NCBI GenBank assembly: GCA_016875255.1
Contig: VGRU01000062.1
Coordinates: 1 to 15,410, forward strand
Origin: Deltaproteobacteria bacterium
GTDB taxonomy: Bacteria; Desulfobacterota; BSN033; UBA1163
DNA length: 15,410 nt
Direction of reading: 5' to 3'
In this document: piece after piece, positions 5,076-13,755 of the stretch
Position numbering within the stretch: position 1 is the stretch's first letter
Layout of the letters: each line of letters opens with the position of its first letter
Program-made: the position numbers and the translations under genes
Notes under the pieces: model-generated
Told to the model about the DNA's origin: nothing
Database searches by the model: none
The model's input: only the letters and a program-made list of their open reading frames with translations

Positions 5076-6959
5076 ATGACAGACCTATCATTTCGAAGTC
5101 AGCATTTCAATATTGGAGTTATTCTAGTAGCAGGCCCTGAAACATATGAGAGATTTGGAAAATCTCCGTATATTAGGAGGGCATACACATATGCATCGAG
5201 TGAATGCCAAAGTATATACGTTATTTCCAGAGGACCGGCGAAAGGGAAAATCGCAAAAGAAATCGCTCATGATTTAATTGAAACAGGTTGTTTTGAATGC
5301 ACTACGAAAGATCCCGATATAAGGATTCAAGAAGATATAAATAAATCACCCTTGCTGATTACATGCATTGCTCTTAAACCGAGTTTATTAGCAATTATTG
5401 AAAAGGCTTGGGAGGAATTGATAATTGCAAAACAGAGAGGAATCCCCATCGTGGTAACCGTGAGAGAAGTCTCCAAGAGTGGTGTGAGCATAGAGGTATT
5501 TGGGTTAAGAGTGGATATCGACAATGAAAAGTTGTCTTCTTTAAAGGTTGACGATGCGAGAAAGTACTTCCAAATTAATGACGAGTTGCTTGTAAATATC
5601 GTGGAGTGCCATGAAGTATCCCAAAAAGTATTGCTTTCTAACGTGGATACTGATACTGATCCAAAGAGACTTGTAGACGAATTTAAGGATTACAAAGAGA
5701 CTCCAATAGATGCTCGTATAGAACGAATGATAGTTTATAGTGATGGCAGAGAGAGAGGGTTTATTGTTGGATTTCCTGGAAGAGAATTGAAAGGGTATGT
5801 ACCACGAGAATTTGCAACATACAGTAGATTCGAGGAACTTTCAAATAGATATCAACCTGGCCAAGACGTAAGAGTCTTGATTAAGACTTTTAACGCGGGA
5901 TACAAAACATTTGTTTGTTCGATATATGGCTTAGAAGACCCCTGGCTAAAATTAGAGAAATACCAAGTTGGTAATCAGACTGAAGGAGTGATAAGGCAAA
6001 TATCTCAATATTATATTCTTTGCGAGTTGATAGCAGGATTAGAAGCGAGAATTCCTCTGGATGAAGTAAGCTGGGGGAAGGAAAACCGAAAAAAGGAAAG
6101 TTTAAGAGGATATAAAATAGGTGATACAGTCCTTGGTAAAATTATTAATATTGACTCCTCGAAGAAAAAAATAATGTTTAGTATTAAAAGAGTGACTGAA
6201 AACCCAAGTGAACTATTTTTTATAAAATATCCCGGCCAAAATATAGAGGGCAGGGTATCCGAGGTTAATCAAGTGTTTGCAAAGTTAACTCTGGGCATAG
6301 AGGAAATTGAAGGATATCTTAATGTAAGCGAATTAATGTGGAACTACTGCGGAGATTTGAGAAATAATTTAAAGGTAGGCCAGCAAATAAATGTAAGACT
6401 ATTATCATATAATCCCTCATTTGAAAATATCAGGGTAAGTCATAAACGTACTTACTCTAACAATTTTCATGAGTTTGTTAAAGCTCATAAGACCGGCGAT
6501 TCTGTCACAGGAAGACTAAAATGTGTTAGCGATGATCGAATAATCGTTTCTATATCTTTCGGAGATGGAATGCAAGTGGAGGGTTATGTTCACAAGTCAG
6601 AGATATCGAATATGTGTTTCATTGACGAAGTGACAATAAAAAATGTTTTTTTGCCTGACCAAGAATATAGGTTCGCTGTAAAAAGAATGGATGAGCATTT
6701 TCAGATCATTGAATTAAGCAGAAAGCGGTACTTGAAAACGGAGATTAGGAAAATAGAATATGGAAATGTGTATAGGGTGGTAATGATACGTGCAATTAAT
6801 GGTAGAAATTACGCGCATGGAGATGTTGTGGAAGGATTTGTGGTTGGCCCTAAGGGGATATCGATGAAAAATGGTGAAGTGATAGATGTGCTGCCGGCAA
6901 AAATTGACATTGGCAGTGGATATGTGGAACTTAATCTTGTCTCAAAAGAAAAAGAATGA
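5076..6959 (+). CDS. Rossmann-like domain plus multiple S1 RNA-binding domains, unknown function
   Basis: A 627-aa soluble protein. Residues about 10-180 form an alpha/beta domain (strands IGVILVAG 13-20, SIYVIS 46-51, LLITCIAL 93-100, GIPIVVTV 122-129) of Rossmann-like layout that I cannot assign. Then come OB-fold repeats of S1 type at about 212-284, 295-371, 384-458 and 470-550, each with the usual 'G..V.G.V' entry, a central 'GYV/EGYL...SE(L/I)' element and a closing 'VG..V.VRLL/IK..' strand. A last beta-rich segment (565-622) may be a fifth. This implies RNA or ribosome binding. The chosen ATG is poorly supported: GAGGA (5070-5074) is only 1 nt from it. The frame is open upstream to the TAA at 5019, in frame with the membrane protein, so the natural protein may be membrane-anchored. 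Its codons are A/T-rich compared with the flanks, suggesting transfer. Confidence 0.8.
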   Translation: MTDLSFRSQHFNIGVILVAGPETYERFGKSPYIRRAYTYASSECQSIYVISRGPAKGKIAKEIAHDLIETGCFECTTKDPDIRIQEDINKSPLLITCIALKPSLLAIIEKAWEELIIAKQRGIPIVVTVREVSKSGVSIEVFGLRVDIDNEKLSSLKVDDARKYFQINDELLVNIVECHEVSQKVLLSNVDTDTDPKRLVDEFKDYKETPIDARIERMIVYSDGRERGFIVGFPGRELKGYVPREFATYSRFEELSNRYQPGQDVRVLIKTFNAGYKTFVCSIYGLEDPWLKLEKYQVGNQTEGVIRQISQYYILCELIAGLEARIPLDEVSWGKENRKKESLRGYKIGDTVLGKIINIDSSKKKIMFSIKRVTENPSELFFIKYPGQNIEGRVSEVNQVFAKLTLGIEEIEGYLNVSELMWNYCGDLRNNLKVGQQINVRLLSYNPSFENIRVSHKRTYSNNFHEFVKAHKTGDSVTGRLKCVSDDRIIVSISFGDGMQVEGYVHKSEISNMCFIDEVTIKNVFLPDQEYRFAVKRMDEHFQIIELSRKRYLKTEIRKIEYGNVYRVVMIRAINGRNYAHGDVVEGFVVGPKGISMKNGEVIDVLPAKIDIGSGYVELNLVSKEKE

Positions 6960-7127
6960 ATGAGAGTTGAAGTAGGCGAGAATGTCATGGCGTGCAATAT
7001 AACAGCATAGATGCTCGGACTTCATTAAGGTAATTGAGTTTTGGGGTTATTGGGGTGTCATGAGCGCGGGTCAATCTTAGGCCAAGAGGAATTCGAACCA
7101 TCCACAACCCAAAGAAAGGAGTTAAAT

Positions 7128-7709
7128 ATGGCTGCCAAGAAAATTTTGATGATGGTGGGGGATTTTGTTGAGGATTATGAGGTGATGGTGCCTTTTCAGG
7201 CATTGCTCATGGTCGGGCACACCGTCCATGCGGTTTGTCCCGGGAAGAAGACTGGCGAGAGGGTCCGAACTGCGATCCATGATTTTGAGGGTGACCAGAC
7301 CTACAGCGAGAAGCCGGGCCACAACTTTACACTGAACGCAACATTCGATGAGGTCAAGGCAGAGACTTATGATGCTCTGGTGATCCCTGGCGGAAGGGCG
7401 CCGGAATATATTCGTCTGAACGACAAGGCGCTTGACATGGTTAGGCACTTTGCCAAGGTGAATAAGCCTATTGCATCCATTTGCCATGGCGCACAGGTAC
7501 TGGCGGCAGCAGGGGTGATTGCGGGCAAAGCCTGTTCAGCTTATCCGGCGGTGGGACCCGATGTGAAAAGTGCGGGAGGAAAGTATATTGACATACCAGT
7601 GGATCAGGCGCATGTCGATGGGAACCTCGTCACCGCACCCGCCTGGCCAGCCCATCCTGACTGGCTGTCAAAGTTCTTGAAAGTGCTGGGAACGAAGATC
7701 GAGCCATAG
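7128..7709 (+). CDS. DJ-1/PfpI family protein
   Basis: A 193-aa cytoplasmic protein of the DJ-1/PfpI superfamily. The nucleophile elbow is [15 protein letters not shown] (116-130) with C119 and the following H120; the conserved Glu of the active site is E16 in FVEDYE. The [12 protein letters not shown] motif (85-96) is typical of the PfpI/plant DJ-1 branch. Family members include peptidases, glyoxalase-type enzymes and protein deglycases, and the exact reaction cannot be read from sequence. The start at 7128 is chosen over an upstream ATG at 7041 because AGGAG (7117-7121) precedes it by 6 nt and the protein begins at the usual first beta strand (KKILMMVGD). Its composition is that of the core genome, marking the right edge of the A/T-rich block. 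Confidence 0.93.
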   Translation: MAAKKILMMVGDFVEDYEVMVPFQALLMVGHTVHAVCPGKKTGERVRTAIHDFEGDQTYSEKPGHNFTLNATFDEVKAETYDALVIPGGRAPEYIRLNDKALDMVRHFAKVNKPIASICHGAQVLAAAGVIAGKACSAYPAVGPDVKSAGGKYIDIPVDQAHVDGNLVTAPAWPAHPDWLSKFLKVLGTKIEP

Positions 7710-7803
7710 GGAGGTTTTTCCCTTAAGCTCTCAGATGATCATTACTGTTTGATAATTATTTAAAAAGATTAGAGTGCAGGCATGACAAGCATCGGTTTAC
7801 TAT

Positions 7804-7820
7804 ACTGATTTCTAATCAGT
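7804..7820. terminator. Possible terminator hairpin between converging genes
   Basis: A perfect 7-bp hairpin, ACTGATT-TCT-AATCAGT, overlaps the stop codon of the minus-strand MFS gene. On the plus strand it is followed after 6 nt by TTTTTT, so it could end transcription of the DJ-1/PfpI gene. There is no T-tract on the minus side. The A/T-rich stem and the gap to the T-run make this weak. Confidence 0.35.
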
Positions 7821-8963
7821 GGTGTCTTTTTTCCTGAGGAGCGCTGCTTCAGGGACAATAGCAGCAAGTAAGAAGAAAAGGCAGATCAGGTAGGGGATAC
7901 GGAGGTTGAAAAAGTGGGCGCCGAGGCCGCCAAGCATTGGCCCCACGAGGGCCCCTATGCTCAGGATGGATTCATGAAAGCCCGCTCCCCTTCCTTTCTG
8001 TTGGGAGAGCCGGACAGCATAAAGAAGACTTGAGTAGTAGGTGACGCTCACAGATAGACCGATTAAAATCAACGCCAGCGCAAAGAGAAGAGGAGAATTG
8101 GAAAGGGTAATCATCAAAAGGCCCATAGCGGCAAGCGTTTGAGCGCCAAACAGGTAGCGCCTGCGAAAATGCCATAGATCACTTCCCCGAAGGAAAAAGA
8201 AGCCTAAAAACAGAGAGAAACCCAGGCAGCCCACGAGCAGGCCGACTGTCTGAGGACTGCTGCCAAGTTCGCGCGCCAGCTTTGGAAATTGGTATCGTGC
8301 GTTTCCAAGAATAAACCAGGACATGAAGTTGGCGATCCAGGCAGAATAGAGAAAATTCTTGTGCCATGTCTGCGAAGAAGTTTCAGTCATGGGTTCATTT
8401 GCTTTCGCGATCCCCGGCCGGTCATGGATAGATTCATAGCTGAGAATGAATAAAAGAGAGGACAGGCCGGCAGCGAAGAGAAAGGGGATCTTTGGGTGGA
8501 CCCCGAATAGAAATCCCGAGAGGACAGGACCGATCAGATGCGAGGCCGTCCACGCCATGTTCATCGTTCCGATATCCCGGGCAAGACCTGATGCTGATCG
8601 GAGGTCCGCAACCCAGGCCTGAAGAGGGGGCCAGAAGAGAGAGAGGCAGAGTCCGTTCAAGGCTGACAGAAGGAGGATCACCTTCACGTGGTTTGTTATG
8701 GCCGCAAGCAGGCACGATAGAGTGAAGAGCAAGGGGCCAAGCAGAATGAGCCGGCGTCGTCCGAAACGGTCGGAAAGAGGGCCCGTGCGATGCGCGAGCA
8801 TCATATGGACTGCTGCGGTGATACTCCCAATCAGTCCAAGCTCAACGGGATTGGCCTTGAGTTCAATCAGCAAAAGGGGCGCTGCCAGGTAATAACTGCT
8901 CAGCACCAGGTCCATTCCGAAGGGAGCGACCCGGATCATCAAACGTTCATCAATTCGGAACAC
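7812..8963 (-). CDS. Major facilitator superfamily transporter
   Basis: A 383-aa integral membrane protein with about 12 hydrophobic segments in two halves split by a hydrophilic loop (about residues 186-205). MFS motif A is clear as GPLSDRFGRRR (61-71) between helices 2 and 3. The family uses proton or solute gradients; the substrate cannot be inferred. The first codon of the open frame is GTG (8961-8963); GGAGG lies 12 nt upstream, rather far. An ATG eight codons further in (residue 9) has no good ribosome binding site, so the start remains somewhat uncertain. It is transcribed towards the DJ-1/PfpI gene and lies downstream of the DUF1846 gene on the same strand, separated by about 190 nt. 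Confidence 0.92.
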   Translation of the reverse strand: MFRIDERLMIRVAPFGMDLVLSSYYLAAPLLLIELKANPVELGLIGSITAAVHMMLAHRTGPLSDRFGRRRLILLGPLLFTLSCLLAAITNHVKVILLLSALNGLCLSLFWPPLQAWVADLRSASGLARDIGTMNMAWTASHLIGPVLSGFLFGVHPKIPFLFAAGLSSLLFILSYESIHDRPGIAKANEPMTETSSQTWHKNFLYSAWIANFMSWFILGNARYQFPKLARELGSSPQTVGLLVGCLGFSLFLGFFFLRGSDLWHFRRRYLFGAQTLAAMGLLMITLSNSPLLFALALILIGLSVSVTYYSSLLYAVRLSQQKGRGAGFHESILSIGALVGPMLGGLGAHFFNLRIPYLICLFFLLAAIVPEAALLRKKDTTD

Positions 8964-9015
8964 AGAGCCTGAAAACCTCCATTCTTTTCAAAGGAACTTG
9001 CAACGCCACACATCG

Positions 9016-9045
9016 TTGATAACCTTCCCTCCATCTATTCGTCAA
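9016..9045 (-). promoter_or_regulatory. Possible promoter of the MFS gene
   Basis: On the minus strand, TTGACG (9045-9040) and TATCAA (9021-9016) are spaced by 18 nt, about 55 nt before the MFS start. Both hexamers deviate from consensus, so this is tentative. The 190-nt gap to the upstream gene leaves room for a separate promoter; I see nothing else in it. Confidence 0.3.
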
Positions 9046-9156
9046 CAGAAAAGCGGTTTTCGAAGTCCAAAAGTTTTAGAATTCCTTTCCTGCAGCAAGG
9101 ACATAGCATTCCATTGCGACAAGGACTGTGCAATTAGAGGTGGAGAGAGGGTAGCG

Positions 9157-10674
9157 TTATCTTCCGAAGAGGTATTTGGTGGCGAAGTCCGGATCGCTTG
9201 TCAAATTGACCCCTAACTTTCGCAGGCCGGCTTCGTCGCCAGGAGTGGGCATGTGAGTCATATGAACCTCACATCCTGATAATTCTTTCAGTTTTTCAAC
9301 TGCCATCTGGGCAGCGGGATTCATGGTCGCACTGATGCTGAGGGCAATCAGCGTCTCCTCCAGATCAAGGCTGACCATCTTCCCCTTAAGTACGTCCTTC
9401 TTGAAATGGCTGATCGATTCCATAATATTGGGAGGAAGTAGGTGAATGGTGTCAGGGATATTGGCCAGATGTTTGGCTGTATTGAGAACCAGCGCGGAAG
9501 CCGCATGCATCAAGGGTGAATTCTTTCCTGTGATAATGGTGCCGTTTTGCAACTCAAGGGAAGCGCCACAATAGATACCTTCATTTCCCTTCCCATTCTT
9601 TTCAGCCTCTATGGCAGCCTGTCTCGCATATTTGACAACGATTCGGTCTTCGGGTTTCGTATTCAGGTCTTCCAGCAGGAGCTCCACCCTCTGGACGGTC
9701 TCTTTATCGACAAATCCGATGGCATACTCGCAAGCGTAACGAAAGTATCGCCGAATAATCTCCTGAACAGCGGCTTTCCTCACCACATCATCATTGACTA
9801 CTCCAAATCCGGCCCGATTGACCCCCATGTCCGTGGGAGACTTATAAAATGAATGCTCCCCTGTGATTTTTTCGATAATCCGTCTGAGGACAGGAAAGGC
9901 TTCTACATCCCGGTTATAGTTCACGGTCTTTTCATCATAGGCTTCAAGGTGGAAAGAGTCGATCATGTTGAAGTCCCGGATGTCCGCTGTGGCTGCTTCG
10001 TAGGCGATATTAACAGGATGCTTTAAAGGAAGATTCCAGATGGGAAAGGTTTCAAATTTGGCATATCCGGCGTGGAGTCCACGTCGATACTCATGGTAGA
10101 TTTGAGAAAGACAGGTTGCCAGCTTTCCACTATTGGGTCCAGGACCTGTGACCACCACAATAGGTTTGGTGGTATGGATATATTCGTTGGCACCATACCC
10201 CTCATCGCTCACAATGGTATCGACATCCGTTGGATAGCCTTTGGTAAATGGATGGGTGTAGACCCGGACATTTCTTCGTTCCAGCTTCTTTTTAAATACG
10301 GTGGCTGAGGGCTGATTCTCGTATCGGGTGATGACCACTCCAACCACTTCAATTCCCCACTCTCTCAGGTCATCGATTAACTTTAAAGCATCCGAGTCAT
10401 AGGTGATGCCGAAATCGGCCCTCACCTTTTTTCGTTCGATGTCCCTGGCATAGATGCAGAGCACGACTTCGGATTTATCCCTGATTTTCTGAAGCAACCG
10501 CATCTTCACATTGGGATCGAAACCGGGCAATACGCGGGAGGCATGATAATCGAATAGAAGTTTTCCGCCAAATTCGAGGTATAACTTGTTGTCAAAACGG
10601 GTGACCCGCTCAATGATCGCCGTGGTCTGCTCGGCAAGATATTTTTCATTGTCAAAGCCAATGCGTGATGGCAT
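9157..10674 (-). CDS. DUF1846 (UPF0371) family protein
   Basis: A 505-aa protein matching the DUF1846 family along its whole length, which is the normal size. Hallmarks are the N-terminal IGFDNEKYL (5-13), [22 protein letters not shown] (31-52), the glycine-rich loop [12 protein letters not shown] (173-184), and [21 protein letters not shown] (202-222) with [18 protein letters not shown] just after. The GPGPNSGK loop is like a phosphate-binding loop, so a nucleotide or phosphorylated ligand is possible; the cellular role of the family is not established. ATG is preceded by AAGG with fair spacing. It has its own promoter (10754-10782) and is divergent from the transglutaminase-like gene. Family call is firm, function unknown. 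Confidence 0.93.
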   Translation of the reverse strand: MPSRIGFDNEKYLAEQTTAIIERVTRFDNKLYLEFGGKLLFDYHASRVLPGFDPNVKMRLLQKIRDKSEVVLCIYARDIERKKVRADFGITYDSDALKLIDDLREWGIEVVGVVITRYENQPSATVFKKKLERRNVRVYTHPFTKGYPTDVDTIVSDEGYGANEYIHTTKPIVVVTGPGPNSGKLATCLSQIYHEYRRGLHAGYAKFETFPIWNLPLKHPVNIAYEAATADIRDFNMIDSFHLEAYDEKTVNYNRDVEAFPVLRRIIEKITGEHSFYKSPTDMGVNRAGFGVVNDDVVRKAAVQEIIRRYFRYACEYAIGFVDKETVQRVELLLEDLNTKPEDRIVVKYARQAAIEAEKNGKGNEGIYCGASLELQNGTIITGKNSPLMHAASALVLNTAKHLANIPDTIHLLPPNIMESISHFKKDVLKGKMVSLDLEETLIALSISATMNPAAQMAVEKLKELSGCEVHMTHMPTPGDEAGLRKLGVNLTSDPDFATKYLFGR

Positions 10675-10753
10675 AAGACTTACCTTTCGGCTTCTGTGAT
10701 TGGAGATAAAAGATTCCGGGTTTACTGAAAAGACTTTGAATCAGCCGTTTATC

Positions 10754-10782
10754 ATATAAACCTACTCCTCTTTAGTTGTCAA
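10754..10782 (-). promoter_or_regulatory. Promoter of the DUF1846 gene
   Basis: On the minus strand, a consensus TTGACA (10782-10777) is followed after 17 nt by TTATAT (10759-10754), about 80 nt upstream of the ATG, in the 189-nt gap between two divergent genes. A clear plus-strand promoter for the transglutaminase-like gene was not found in the same gap. Confidence 0.55.
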
Positions 10783-10863
10783 TACAGCGATGATTTCCGG
10801 TTGATGTGGTTATTTATGAGAAAATAAGTTAAGAGAGAAATCAATTTAAATCAAGGAATTGCT

Positions 10864-11517
10864 ATGGGATTTGATCAAGTGTTTAAACGGACGCTGAATA
10901 AGACCGAATATAAATTCCTCTCCACATTAAACGCTCCTGGCAAGATTCAGGCTTTTCTCGATGAGATTCCTTACAGCACAGAACATATTTACCGTTGTCC
11001 TTTGCGCGTCCTGAAGGAACGGGTTGCCCACTGTTTTGATGGGGCTCTGTTTGCGGCGGCTGCCCTACGGCGGCTGGGTCATCCTCCGCTTATTCTCGAG
11101 ATGGTCCCAAACGGCAGAGACGACGACCATCTTCTGGCCTTATACAAGCGCAATGGCCACTGGGGGGCTGTGGCTAAATCGAATTTTATCGGATTGCGGT
11201 TTCGTGAGCCTGTTTACCGTAACCTGCGAGAGCTGGTGATGTCGTACTTCGAGCAGTTTTATAATGTGGAGCGGGAGAAGACCCTACGAAGTTACAGCCT
11301 TCCTCTTAATTTAAAGATTTTTGACAGGTGGAGCTGGATGACAAGCGATGATTTCTTGGAACTGATTGCGCAGAGATTGGACAGAGTTCGGAAGATTCCA
11401 CCCCTCACCCAACCAATGATACCCAACCTTTCATCGGTGGATGAGCGGTCTTATTGGGCAGGTCTGCTTGGATCGAATGAATCAGGTTTATTTAAACCAG
11501 CGAATAAGGGGAAATAG
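10864..11517 (+). CDS. Transglutaminase-like superfamily protein
   Basis: A 217-aa soluble protein without a signal peptide. The central part fits a transglutaminase-like (papain-fold) core: a Cys in a helix start, AHCFDGALFAAAALRRLG (55-72, C57), followed by a strand (PPLILEM) and a His in GRDDDHLLALY (84-94, H89). The third catalytic acid is not obvious; the strand after it reads WGAVAKSNF. Such proteins may be proteases, amidases or non-enzymatic. AAGGA (10854-10858) precedes the ATG by 5 nt. It stands alone, with its 3' end only 18 nt from the converging secreted-protein gene. Confidence in the gene is high, in the family moderate. Confidence 0.82.
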   Translation: MGFDQVFKRTLNKTEYKFLSTLNAPGKIQAFLDEIPYSTEHIYRCPLRVLKERVAHCFDGALFAAAALRRLGHPPLILEMVPNGRDDDHLLALYKRNGHWGAVAKSNFIGLRFREPVYRNLRELVMSYFEQFYNVEREKTLRSYSLPLNLKIFDRWSWMTSDDFLELIAQRLDRVRKIPPLTQPMIPNLSSVDERSYWAGLLGSNESGLFKPANKGK

Positions 11518-11535
11518 CAAACAGTATTATTATTT

Positions 11536-12123
11536 TTAATCACAACCGGGTGGTTTGGGCCAGTGGTCTGTGACAGCGGCTTCGATGTTCGGCGGCCGGC
11601 AGGAGAGCCAGGGGAGTTTTGTCAGGTTCATTGCCCTCAAACCAATAGCACATTTATCTTCAACCACGGTTATCATTAGTTTTCCTTTTTCCAGCTTCCA
11701 CTTATAGACGCCAAACATTTCATGGCAGACAGGGTCATTGGCAAGGGTCAATCGGTCTCCTGACACCACATAAGAGCCAATATCTTTCCATCCTGTGACG
11801 GTGTGAAAAATCCTGAAGACACCCTTATCAAAGTTTAATTTCCATATGCCTCCCTCCGGCGCATAATCCGGGCATCGTCTGCAAGGGACAGGGGGAGTGT
11901 CTTTGGTCTCGAATTTCGTATAGGTTCCGTCGATGGGGGTGGAATTGGGCGGAGGAAGGTCCATCCTGAAAGGGAAGGGCGTCCTCTGCAACAGTTCGGT
12001 CCAGAGGATAGATGAAGAAGGTTCGCCTGCCGAGAAGGAGTCAGGCATGGTTATAAAAATACCTATGGTCACCAGAACGACGATGCTTAATCTCTTTAAT
12101 CTTTTCTTAGAGAAAATCTTCAT
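11536..12123 (-). CDS. Secreted six-cysteine protein, unknown function (lipocalin-like barrel possible)
   Basis: A 195-aa protein with a clear signal peptide: basic start (MKIFSKKRLKRL), hydrophobic core (SIVVLVTIGIFI) and a probable cleavage after SFSA (residue 32), giving a periplasmic or secreted product. The mature part has six cysteines (81, 84, 133, 158, 175, 194), enough for three disulfides. The central part alternates short beta strands (GIWKLNF, VFRIFH, GSYVVSGDRLTLAND, GVYKWKLEKGKLMITVVED), like a small beta barrel that tests a 'no-ligand' lipocalin or META-like fold; I do not recognise the family. Its ATG overlaps the lnt stop (ATGA at 12123-12120 on the minus strand), so it is translationally coupled to Lnt. 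It has no lipobox Cys after the signal, so it is not itself an Lnt substrate. Confidence 0.82.
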   Translation of the reverse strand: MKIFSKKRLKRLSIVVLVTIGIFITMPDSFSAGEPSSSILWTELLQRTPFPFRMDLPPPNSTPIDGTYTKFETKDTPPVPCRRCPDYAPEGGIWKLNFDKGVFRIFHTVTGWKDIGSYVVSGDRLTLANDPVCHEMFGVYKWKLEKGKLMITVVEDKCAIGLRAMNLTKLPWLSCRPPNIEAAVTDHWPKPPGCD

Positions 12124-13643
12124 CTCTTTCTTCTGCTCTGAATGAAGGCATAACCCAGCAGGGAAATGGAGAAGGCAGAACAGATCCAGGCGAAGACATC
12201 GCCATAAAGCGTATAGAACGTTTTTTCTCTTGATAAACTAATCGTTCCATTCATCGCCTCTTCAGTAAAGATTCCTCCCTGTTTAATAATCCTTCCTGCA
12301 GGATCGATAAAAGCGCTGATGCCTGTGTTGGCTGACCTGGCAATGAAGACGCGGTTTTCTACTGCCCTGAAAGTGGCCATGGTGAGGTGCTGGCGGGGCG
12401 CAGAAGTTCTTCCAAACCAGGCGTCATTGGTGATGGTGACTAAGAAATTGGCCCCTTCCTTGACAAATTTCCGGCAGAGGTCCGGAAAGATGATCTCAAA
12501 ACAGATGAGGACTCCAAATTTCCCTTGAGGAAGGGTGAAATTGAAGGTCTCTTTTCCGGATTTAAAATTTCCAATCCCCTCTCCAAGGGATCCTAACGAA
12601 AGATATTCTCCGAGTGGGACATATTCTCCATAAGGAACAAGTTGAATCTTATCATATTTCCCCTTGAATTCTCCTGAAGGTGAGAACAGGAGAGCGCTAT
12701 TATAATGATGGACCTTTCCTCTCTCTATCTTATAAGAAGGGGTCCCAAAGAGGAGAAAGGCATCGGTCTTTTTCGGAATATCCAGCACCATGGGTTGAAA
12801 CTCCTTCTCATCCTGAAAGAAGAAGGGTGTGGCTGTCTCGGGCCAGATGATGAGGTCCGGTTTTTTATCGGCCACCTTAAGAGAAAGCCTTTCATAGATT
12901 TTCATTGTTTCCTTCTGAAAGGATTTATCCCATTTGATGGACTGGTCGATGTTGCCCTGGACTAGACCGATCTTGAGAGGGGGATTGTGAATCGTCTGCC
13001 GATCCACAGCGTCCATTCTCAAATACCCATAGACCAGAAAGCCCAAGAGGAGAAGAATGGTGATAACAACCTCCCGGAGAGGAAAGGTTCTCTTCGACCA
13101 CTGGAGAAGCACCATATAAAGGGAAGCATTCACAAGGAGGATGACAAAGGAGAGGCCATGGATTCCAGTGATATCTGCCATCTGGATAAATGGAAGATTT
13201 ATATATTGGGAGTAACCTAAGCTGGCCCAGGGGAAGCCAGTAAGAAAGAAAGAGCGGAGGTATTCCAGGGAGACCCAGAGGAGAGGGGCTAAAAGAATGG
13301 TCTGCAACCCCAATCGTATCTGGATGAACCGATTCAGGAAGGTAAAAGCACCGATGAATAGACTCAAGTATCCTACCAGTAATAAGAGGATGAGTACGCT
13401 CAGTAGCAAATGGACGTTGCCGTAAGTGTGGACCGCCACAACGATCCAATAGATAATCCCAAGAAAGGAGATGAAACCGGTTAAGAATCCAAGTTTAAAG
13501 CTATTCCATAAACTCTTTCCTTCGACAGCATAAAAGAGAGGGACAAAGGCAAACCAGGCCAGAAACTCGAGATCGAAATTAGGGAAGGAGAGGACGAGGA
13601 GAATGCCCGAAAGGAGGCTGAACAGATAATCCAATTTTTTCAT
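12120..13643 (-). CDS. lnt: Apolipoprotein N-acyltransferase
   Basis: A 507-aa inner-membrane enzyme that adds the third acyl chain to the N-terminal Cys of bacterial lipoproteins, the last step of lipoprotein maturation before sorting to the outer membrane. The N-terminal about 210 residues contain six or so membrane helices. The C-terminal nitrilase-type domain (about 222-470) has the catalytic triad E269 (IIWPETATP), K332 (YDKIQLVPYGEYVP) and C381 (GVLICFEIIFPD), plus NDAWFGRTSAPRQHLTMATFRAVENR in the usual place. A final helix (about 481-500) closes the protein. Length is normal and no key residue is missing. The ATG has only a weak ribosome binding site. It is divergent from the ArsR-rhodanese gene and coupled at its 3' end to the secreted protein gene. 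Confidence 0.96.
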   Translation of the reverse strand: MKKLDYLFSLLSGILLVLSFPNFDLEFLAWFAFVPLFYAVEGKSLWNSFKLGFLTGFISFLGIIYWIVVAVHTYGNVHLLLSVLILLLLVGYLSLFIGAFTFLNRFIQIRLGLQTILLAPLLWVSLEYLRSFFLTGFPWASLGYSQYINLPFIQMADITGIHGLSFVILLVNASLYMVLLQWSKRTFPLREVVITILLLLGFLVYGYLRMDAVDRQTIHNPPLKIGLVQGNIDQSIKWDKSFQKETMKIYERLSLKVADKKPDLIIWPETATPFFFQDEKEFQPMVLDIPKKTDAFLLFGTPSYKIERGKVHHYNSALLFSPSGEFKGKYDKIQLVPYGEYVPLGEYLSLGSLGEGIGNFKSGKETFNFTLPQGKFGVLICFEIIFPDLCRKFVKEGANFLVTITNDAWFGRTSAPRQHLTMATFRAVENRVFIARSANTGISAFIDPAGRIIKQGGIFTEEAMNGTISLSREKTFYTLYGDVFAWICSAFSISLLGYAFIQSRRKR

Positions 13644-13652
13644 TGTTTCTAT

Positions 13653-13679
13653 CTTATATAATTAAAGGAATTTTTTCAA
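13653..13679 (-). promoter_or_regulatory. Possible promoter of lnt
   Basis: On the minus strand, TTGAAA (13679-13674) and TATAAG (13658-13653) are spaced by 15 nt, very close to the lnt ATG at 13643. The short spacer and the very short leader make it tentative. Confidence 0.3.
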
Positions 13680-13692
13680 GAAAACACATTAC

Positions 13693-13721
13693 TTGACAAA
13701 AAAAAACTTTTATTATAGCAT
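13693..13721 (+). promoter_or_regulatory. Promoter of the ArsR-rhodanese/selenoprotein operon
   Basis: TTGACA (13693-13698) is a consensus -35. The -10 is less clear: TATAGC at 13714-13719 (15-nt spacer) or TAGCAT at 13716-13721 (17-nt spacer). Downstream, a direct repeat AATTAAA...AAATTAAAA (about 13724-13742) lies between the start site and the gene. Autoregulation by the encoded ArsR protein is expected from the family, but I cannot point to a clear dyad operator. Confidence 0.45.
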
Positions 13722-13755
13722 TCAATTAAATTCTAAATTAAAAGAGGATTGAAAT

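Noticed and set aside
7070..7110. tRNA 3' fragment (T-arm) on the minus strand, as a possible attachment site
   Set aside because: The reverse complement contains GGTTCGAATTCC, which resembles a T-loop, but the invariant C that pairs with G53 is a T, the T-stem has a mismatch, and no anticodon or D arm can be placed. Likely chance.
7041..7127. N-terminal extension of the DJ-1/PfpI protein
   Set aside because: The extra 29 residues are not family-like, and AGGAG stands at the right distance from the ATG at 7128.
12925..13449. 174-aa frame on the minus strand inside lnt
   Set aside because: A Pro/Ser/Leu-rich shadow of lnt in another frame, without a ribosome binding site; lnt itself is intact and complete.
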